Shown here piece by piece: positions 59,434 through 64,000 of a DNA stretch of 64,000 nt (its first letter is position 1; every line of letters starts with the position of its first letter). The stretch lies in contig CAKQDX010000008.1 of the NCBI GenBank assembly GCA_934229725.1, positions 32,896 through 96,895 on the forward strand, read 5' to 3'. Source of the DNA: an uncultured Streptococcus sp. (GTDB taxonomy: Bacteria > Bacillota > Bacilli > Lactobacillales > Streptococcaceae). The notes under the pieces are model-generated. The model was not told where the DNA came from. It searched no databases and saw only the letters and a list, made by a program, of their open reading frames with translations. The translations under genes and the position numbers were made by a program.

Positions 59434-60241
59434 TTTCTAACTCCTTGTCCAGATCTACGTGCTGAACATTAACTGCTTCACCTAGCCATTGATCCGCAAT
59501 TTCTTTAAAACCTCGCACACTGGCTGTGGTGTAATATTCTTCTGTCTTGTCTTCAACTTCACGACTACGATTAATCTCAAAATAATTGAGCAAAACAGAC
59601 ACATCACGAACAGTCTCAGCACCGCTATCAATTAACTTGACACTTGGTCCCATGACATTTTGGATAATAGGGCGTAATAGTGGGTAATGGGTACAACCCA
59701 AGACCAAGGTATCTACCTTACCGACTAAGGGCGCCATGCTTTCGTAAACAATCTTTTTAGCTACACTTGATTTAATCTCATTGGATTCAACAATGGGGGC
59801 AAAACGAGGACAAGGCAAACTTAAAACAGTCATCTGTGGTGCCAAACGTTTGATTTTTTGTTCATAGATGTTAGAGGCAATCGTCATGGGGGTACCAATC
59901 ACACCAATTTTACCAGACTGACTAGACTTAATAGCTGCACTAGATCCTGGCAGAACCACACCCAAGACTGGTATATCCAAGGCTTCTTTGATTTCTTCCC
60001 AAACCACTGCCGTTGCCGTATTACAGGCAATAACAATCATCTTGACATTTTTAGTCAGAAGGAACCTAACCAACTGCCAGGTATACTCTCTGATTTGTTC
60101 CGCTGGTCTTGGACCATACGGAGCTCTAGCAGAGTCACCAATATAGACAACAGACTCGTGAGGCAACTGACGTTTAAGCTCACGTACCACCGTCAGGCCT
60201 CCGACGCCAGAATCCAAAAATCCTATAGGTCGATTATCCAT
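59426..60241 (-). CDS. murI: Glutamate racemase
   Basis: 271 aa. Catalytic cysteines are in VIACNTATAV (Cys near 73) and LGCTHYPLL (Cys near 184), with the Asp motif FLDSGVGGLTV at 8-18 and YIGDSARAPYG. It makes D-glutamate for peptidoglycan. It is the first gene in the overlapping operon murI-rdgB-yfcE-cbpB-xerD-scpA-scpB. Confidence 0.96.
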   Translation of the reverse strand: MDNRPIGFLDSGVGGLTVVRELKRQLPHESVVYIGDSARAPYGPRPAEQIREYTWQLVRFLLTKNVKMIVIACNTATAVVWEEIKEALDIPVLGVVLPGSSAAIKSSQSGKIGVIGTPMTIASNIYEQKIKRLAPQMTVLSLPCPRFAPIVESNEIKSSVAKKIVYESMAPLVGKVDTLVLGCTHYPLLRPIIQNVMGPSVKLIDSGAETVRDVSVLLNYFEINRSREVEDKTEEYYTTASVRGFKEIADQWLGEAVNVQHVDLDKELEND

Positions 60242-60275
60242 CTTGCCTCCTTATCCCCTTACGTTATATGTAAAA

Positions 60276-60297
60276 AGCTGAGATTCACGTCCCAGCT
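60276..60297 (-). terminator. Terminator between yneF and murI
   Basis: 8-bp stem (60297-60290 with 60283-60276, one G-U pair), 6-nt loop, then TTTTT on the minus strand. It lies 9 bp past the yneF stop. Confidence 0.75.
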
Positions 60298-60305
60298 CCC
60301 CACCA

Positions 60306-60557
60306 TTATTTTTTCTTTTTCTTGCTATTTGCAAGTGCTTGTTTTTGTTGCTTGATAATTTGGTTATATGTTTGACGTACCCTTGCCTCATTAGGTTTTT
60401 GTCCTGCTGCAGACATCATGGTACGAACAGCGTCCACATTCAAACGAGGATTTTCAGCTAACTCTTTCTCCATTTGTTTGCGGGCAAAATATGCGCCTCC
60501 GTAGAAGCCAGCCAAAAGGGCTACAAAAACAAGAATAATCCAAAGGACGGTGTTCAT
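60306..60557 (-). CDS. yneF: YneF family (UPF0154) small membrane protein
   Basis: 83 aa. One N-terminal helix (LWIILVFVALLAGFYGGAYFA) is followed by the conserved cytoplasmic stretch ENPRLNVDAVRTMMSAAGQKPNEARV (landmark PRLNVDAVRTMM) and a Lys-rich end. Function is unknown. Tight terminator after it suggests its own transcript. Confidence 0.93.
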   Translation of the reverse strand: MNTVLWIILVFVALLAGFYGGAYFARKQMEKELAENPRLNVDAVRTMMSAAGQKPNEARVRQTYNQIIKQQKQALANSKKKKK

Positions 60558-60696
60558 AAATTCTATTCTCCTATAACGTTAATTATTTCCTATTATAGCA
60601 AAAATGCTACCTACTGACAAATAAGACGATGGTTTCTAAACCACCAAAAAATTTTTGGTTAAAATACTAGTAAAATGAGACTTTCAGTTTATTTTA

Positions 60697-60721
60697 CTTA
60701 CAACTGTAAAGGACTTGTAAG
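60697..60721. promoter_or_regulatory. Dyad upstream of the TetR regulator gene
   Basis: CTTACAA (60697-60703) and TTGTAAG (60715-60721) form an inverted repeat with an 11-bp spacer. An inner palindrome TTACA-AC-TGTAA overlaps it. It lies about 75 bp before the ATG and is a candidate autoregulatory operator. Confidence 0.45.
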
Positions 60722-60793
60722 ATTTCTAGAAAAAAAATAAGTTATTATATAGGTTGTGGAATTATTATTATGTTTATATAAAGGGGTTTATTT

Positions 60794-61336
60794 ATGCTAA
60801 AGGAAGCAACTATTTCCGAACGAAAAATTGTCAACGCATTTATTGAACTCTTAGAAGAGAGTTCACTAGAACAAATCAGCATCACAGACATCATCAAGAA
60901 GGCCAATCTTAGCAGACCAACCTTCTACTACTACTATTCAAATAAAGAGGATTTGGTTGAGACCACCTTCTCAAAAATTTTAGATAACATCTCAAGTATT
61001 TTGCAAGAAGACATGACTTACCAAGAAGGTGTTGTCACTGAGATGCTACGTTATCTTAAGGAAAATCGCAAACTATGTCTCACACTAATGACGCATATTC
61101 CCAACATCAATGGAATGATCCGTGAATTCATTATCGAGACTATCCTTAACTCTGATATCGAAAATGTCACAGACCTTATGGAACAAAGCTATCATATTCC
61201 AGCCAAGTATTCATTGGAAGTTTACGTTAGCACTATTGTTACCATCCTGACACTTTGGCTCAAGGAAGACTGTATCGAATCTCCTGAGGAGTTAGCCGAT
61301 ATCATTCTTGAAGCTGTTATTATTAAAGTAAAATAA
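60794..61336 (+). CDS. TetR/AcrR family transcriptional regulator
   Basis: 180 aa. The N-terminal HTH is typical: ERKIVNAFIELLEESSLEQISITDIIKKANLSRPTFYYYYSNKEDL (landmarks ITDIIKKANLS and TFYYYYSNKEDL). The helical C-terminal part would bind an unknown ligand and is related to the TetR_C_8 type used in DhaS-like regulators. No target gene is in the same operon, and a terminator follows. Confidence 0.9.
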   Translation: MLKEATISERKIVNAFIELLEESSLEQISITDIIKKANLSRPTFYYYYSNKEDLVETTFSKILDNISSILQEDMTYQEGVVTEMLRYLKENRKLCLTLMTHIPNINGMIREFIIETILNSDIENVTDLMEQSYHIPAKYSLEVYVSTIVTILTLWLKEDCIESPEELADIILEAVIIKVK

Positions 61337-61360
61337 GCTAGAGCCTTACAGGCCTAGCTT
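61335..61360. terminator. Bidirectional terminator tetR/lysA
   Basis: AAGCTAG (61335-61341) / CTAGCTT (61354-61360), extended by AT pairs, with an inner GCCT/AGGC pairing and ATTTTTTG on the plus strand. It begins in the tetR stop codon. Confidence 0.8.
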
Positions 61361-61368
61361 ATTTTTTG

Positions 61369-62622
61369 TTAGATTTCAAAATCAAAACCATCAAGTGTCG
61401 CAAAGTAATCATTCATGGTCTCAGCACGACGAATCATGCGAGCTGTTCCATCTTCTTGATAGAGGATTTCCGCAGAGCGAAGACGACCATTATAGTTGTA
61501 ACCCATTGAGAAGCCGTGGGCACCAGTGTCATGGATAACCAAAGTATCTCCAATACGAGCTTCTGGCAATTCACGGTTCTTAGCAAACTTATCATTATTT
61601 TCACAAAGCGAACCTGTCACATCAACTACTTGAATCTCGCCATTTGGATTGGTCATATTAGTGATGTGGTGGTAGGCATCATACATAGCTGGACGGAGCA
61701 AGTTAACCGCAGACGCATCGACACCTACATAACGACGATAAGTGTCCTTAATGTGGAGAACCTTAGTTACTACGAGACCATGAGGAGCTGTCATGTAGCG
61801 ACCAAGTTCAGTATAAATACTGATGTGACCAAGACCATTTGGAACCAAAATCTCATCAAATTTAGCGTGGACGCCCTCACCAATAACTGCAATATCATTT
61901 TGTTTGTTAACCGGAGTATAGTCTACTCCAACACCACCAGACAAGTTAATGAAATCAAGACTGACACCTAATTCGTTCTTGATTTCTACAGCCAATTCAA
62001 ATAGCTGAGCAGCTAAGGTTGGATAGTACTCATTAGTGACGGTATTAGATGCTAAAAAGGCGTGCAAGCCAAATGATTTAACCCCTTTTTCTTTGAGGTA
62101 GGCATAGCCCTTGAAGAGTTGTTCCTTAGTCATTCCAAATTTAGATTCTTCAGGATGGTCCATAATGTCTGTACCAAGAGAAAAGACACCACCTGGATTA
62201 AAACGCAAAGAAAGGGTCTCTGGAAGTCCCGCAACTTCTTCTAAAAAGAAAATATCTTCATAAGCGTCAAGGTTAATTGTCGCATCAATATTACGAGCAT
62301 ATACAAATTCTTCAGCACGTGTGTCATTAGAAGTAAAACTAATCGCAGTGTTATCAAACCCAATTTTCTTACTCATGACAAGCTCTGTATCTGTTGCACA
62401 GTCCACTCCACAGCCTTCTTCCTTCAAGATTCTGAGGATTGCTGGATTAGGTGTTGCCTTGACAGCAAAGAATTCTTTAAAACCTGGATTCCATGAAAAG
62501 GCAGCATTTACAGCACGTGCTGTTTCACGAATACCTTTTTCATCGTAAAGATGGAAAGGTGTTGGAAATTCTGCAGTAATCTGTTCAAGTTTATCTGCCG
62601 TAATAAAAGGTTTTTTTGTCAT
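61369..62622 (-). CDS. lysA: Diaminopimelate decarboxylase
   Basis: 417 aa from the ATG at 62622 with GGAG 6 nt upstream; the ATG at 62634 precedes that site. The PLP Lys is in FFAVKATPNP near residue 58. Gly-rich phosphate binding (INLSGGVGVDY), the HAFLASN segment and the catalytic Cys in VTGSLCENND mark the fold-III DapDC. It converts meso-DAP to lysine. Transcribed alone from an extended -10 promoter. Confidence 0.95.
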   Translation of the reverse strand: MTKKPFITADKLEQITAEFPTPFHLYDEKGIRETARAVNAAFSWNPGFKEFFAVKATPNPAILRILKEEGCGVDCATDTELVMSKKIGFDNTAISFTSNDTRAEEFVYARNIDATINLDAYEDIFFLEEVAGLPETLSLRFNPGGVFSLGTDIMDHPEESKFGMTKEQLFKGYAYLKEKGVKSFGLHAFLASNTVTNEYYPTLAAQLFELAVEIKNELGVSLDFINLSGGVGVDYTPVNKQNDIAVIGEGVHAKFDEILVPNGLGHISIYTELGRYMTAPHGLVVTKVLHIKDTYRRYVGVDASAVNLLRPAMYDAYHHITNMTNPNGEIQVVDVTGSLCENNDKFAKNRELPEARIGDTLVIHDTGAHGFSMGYNYNGRLRSAEILYQEDGTARMIRRAETMNDYFATLDGFDFEI

Positions 62623-62653
62623 TTTATTCTCCATTTTTTTGCATAGTAACCTT

Positions 62654-62662
62654 ATTATAGCA
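62654..62662 (-). promoter_or_regulatory. Extended -10 promoter of lysA
   Basis: Minus strand TGCTATAAT, the same extended -10 that precedes the HAD phosphatase and manO copy 2. It lies about 32 bp before the lysA ATG. No -35 was recognised. Confidence 0.65.
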
Positions 62663-62758
62663 TAAGAAAAGGTTTGAAAACCAAAATTCTAATCATATTG
62701 ACAGTGTTTTCATGTTACAATAGACATATCACTTAAATAAAATAATGGGAGATTATTT

Positions 62759-63895
62759 ATGAAAAAATATCTTTACTCTGGGGCACTTGCTCTTGCGGCC
62801 ATCTTGACGTTGTCAGCATGTGCCAAGCCAAAACTTGATGCTAAGCTATCTGTTAATGATGTCGTTCAGATGTCAGGAAGCAACCTCAAACTGAAAGATA
62901 ACCAGAGTCTGATTGAAGTATCATTTAAACTTGAGAATACTTCTGAAGATATGGAAAAAGATTTGAAAACATCTGCTAAACAATTCTACCTCAAAGATAA
63001 AGATGGTAAAAAAGTCACAGCAAGTAAGCTTGACAAGAGCGACCTACCTTCTCTCTTTAAGAAGAATAAGGAAGTCAAAGATGCTACAGATGATTTTGGA
63101 AAAGTTGAATCAGACGACTATAAGTCTGTATCCCTCTTCTTCGAAGTTAAAAACAACCAAACCTATAAACTATACTTTGAATCTAAAGATGAAAAAACCG
63201 AGGGCGAAACTGTTTCTACTGACCTCAAAGGCTTTGACGGTAACGCAACTACTAATGTTAAAAAGGCTGTAGATGCGTATTTCAGTGCTGTTCTTCTAGG
63301 CGGAGAGAGCAAGGACTACAGCAAGTTCGTCTCTAACGATTTAGACAAGTCTAAAGACGAACTCAGCCAATATTTCTCAGATCACCTTCAATACAGTTAT
63401 GAAGGAACTGGCAATATCAAACCAACTGGAGATGAAGTTCCAAAAGTTTTCGACTGGGTTCAAACTGCTAACCGTGAGCGTGGTCGTTATACTGTTGACA
63501 ATATTATTGTCACTAAGGATAAGGCAGAATTTAACCTTGATTTGTCAACTATTAGTATGAAAGAAGCTGACGATGCCTATGTTGCTAGTCATCCAAATCT
63601 CACAGATGAGCTTAAAAATTATCTACAAGGTAAGGGAGCTAACGCTGATAACGTCGACCAGTTGACCAAGCAATACTACATGGAAACTTACTTGCCTAAT
63701 TCAATCAAAGAAGTCAATCCATCAACGCCAAAAACTGAGGGAAACAATGTATTTGATGGTTATTCAGTCGAACTAACCAAAAAAGATGATAAATGGGCAT
63801 TTCCAGATAAAGAAAGCTATGTAGGAAATTGGGAACACTACCCTCTCTTCTATGCATACACAGGGCAACAAGGAACACTTACAAGTTATCGTTAA
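62759..63895 (+). CDS. Lipoprotein, DUF5105-like, unknown function
   Basis: 378 aa. The signal peptide ends in lipobox LSAC at about residue 21, so it is anchored on the outer face of the membrane. Residues about 30-160 form a beta-rich domain with the streptococcal pattern SLIEVSFKLENTSED; residues about 165-378 form a second, Lys/Asp-rich domain (KKAVDAYFSAVLLGG onward) that resembles DUF5105. No enzyme motif is seen. GGGAG precedes the ATG. A TTGACA at 62698-62703 is the only clear promoter element upstream. Confidence 0.75.
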   Translation: MKKYLYSGALALAAILTLSACAKPKLDAKLSVNDVVQMSGSNLKLKDNQSLIEVSFKLENTSEDMEKDLKTSAKQFYLKDKDGKKVTASKLDKSDLPSLFKKNKEVKDATDDFGKVESDDYKSVSLFFEVKNNQTYKLYFESKDEKTEGETVSTDLKGFDGNATTNVKKAVDAYFSAVLLGGESKDYSKFVSNDLDKSKDELSQYFSDHLQYSYEGTGNIKPTGDEVPKVFDWVQTANRERGRYTVDNIIVTKDKAEFNLDLSTISMKEADDAYVASHPNLTDELKNYLQGKGANADNVDQLTKQYYMETYLPNSIKEVNPSTPKTEGNNVFDGYSVELTKKDDKWAFPDKESYVGNWEHYPLFYAYTGQQGTLTSYR

Positions 63896-63904
63896 GCATC
63901 AAAA

Positions 63905-63926
63905 AAATCAGCCGTTTGGCTGATTT
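63905..63926 (+). terminator. Terminator of the lipoprotein gene
   Basis: 9-bp stem AAATCAGCC (63905-63913) / GGCTGATTT (63918-63926), 4-nt loop. It lies 9 bp past the stop. Confidence 0.75.
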
Positions 63927-63939
63927 CAGATTGAAGACA

Positions 63940-63970
63940 AAGTCCTCAGAAGTTATACTTCTGGGGACTT
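63940..63970 (+). other. Second hairpin near the right edge
   Basis: 13-bp stem (63940-63952 with 63958-63970, one G-U pair), 5-nt loop, followed by TTCTTG. A TATAAT lies at 63988-63993, so it may be a second terminator before the next gene, which is outside the window. Confidence 0.5.
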
Positions 63971-64000
63971 TTCTTGCTTTGAAGGAGTATAATAAAAGAA

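Noticed and set aside
1..64000. Mobile elements, prophage, CRISPR, rRNA or tRNA genes
   Set aside because: No transposase, integrase with intact active site, repeat-spacer array or tRNA cloverleaf was recognised; gene order is typical chromosomal.

Overview
This window comes from a low-GC Gram-positive chromosome, almost certainly a Streptococcus of the salivarius group (S. salivarius, S. vestibularis or S. thermophilus). The evidence is a urease cluster in the order ureI-A-B-C-E-F-G-D followed by a cbiMQO-type nickel importer, the layout described for S. salivarius 57.I; a CovRS pair; a ManLMN phosphotransferase locus beside serS; the streptococcal metQ / M20 peptidase / metN / metI cluster; and a ComR-type regulator. 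No rRNA, tRNA, insertion sequence, prophage or CRISPR array was seen.

Layout. Positions 1-1.6 kb: 5' part of an LCP cell-wall ligase gene (runs off the left edge), a GNAT acetyltransferase and tsaE. 1.8-5.1 kb: a purine permease with PurBoxes, a Cof-type HAD phosphatase that may be leaderless, and a cyclase-family hydrolase behind a perfect MET-box. 5.3-12.1 kb: two tandem complete mannose-PTS operons (manL-manM-manN-manO twice), each with a cre site inside its promoter. 12.1-13.6 kb: T-box leader and serS. 13.6-18.3 kb: an HI_0552-type protein, der, and nrdR-dnaB-dnaI. 18.4-21.3 kb: covRS and yceD. 21.6-24.5 kb: rsmG and a KtrAB-type potassium system. 24.6-28.6 kb: an ECF transporter co-transcribed with a SAM hydrolase-family enzyme. 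28.7-35.2 kb: sstT, the methionine ABC cluster with a MET-box, and a cystine-type binding protein with a CYS-box. 35.4-43.5 kb: nickel importer and urease operon.

43.9-49.0 kb holds a large membrane protein of unknown function, a DUF805 protein and the most interesting locus. That locus is a ComR paralogue (48996-48097), a perfect ComR-box palindrome with a T-run (48066-48089), an unannotated 23-codon ORF (48012-47941) whose last eight residues resemble the XIP competence pheromone in pattern, and a C39-peptidase ABC exporter beginning 11 bp later. It looks like a self-contained peptide-sensing and export circuit.

49.1-54.4 kb: FMN-riboswitch-controlled ribU coupled to a PAP2 phosphatase, trmL behind a structured leader, and a second potassium system (TrkA/TrkH). 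54.4-60.6 kb: a compact, mostly overlapping housekeeping operon murI-rdgB-yfcE-cbpB-xerD-like-scpA-scpB followed by rluB and yidD, with yneF upstream. 60.8-64 kb: an orphan TetR regulator, lysA, and a lipoprotein.

How the genes work together. The man operons feed sugar and respond to CcpA. Urease and its nickel importer make ammonia and buffer acid; their promoter carries a CodY-box. The sulfur amino acid transporters carry LysR-type MET- and CYS-boxes, and the MET-box before the cyclase gene suggests it belongs to the same regulon. Starts were moved from the longest ORF to internal starts where the Shine-Dalgarno sequence, riboswitch or T-box required it. All functional calls come from motif recognition by eye; no database search was run.
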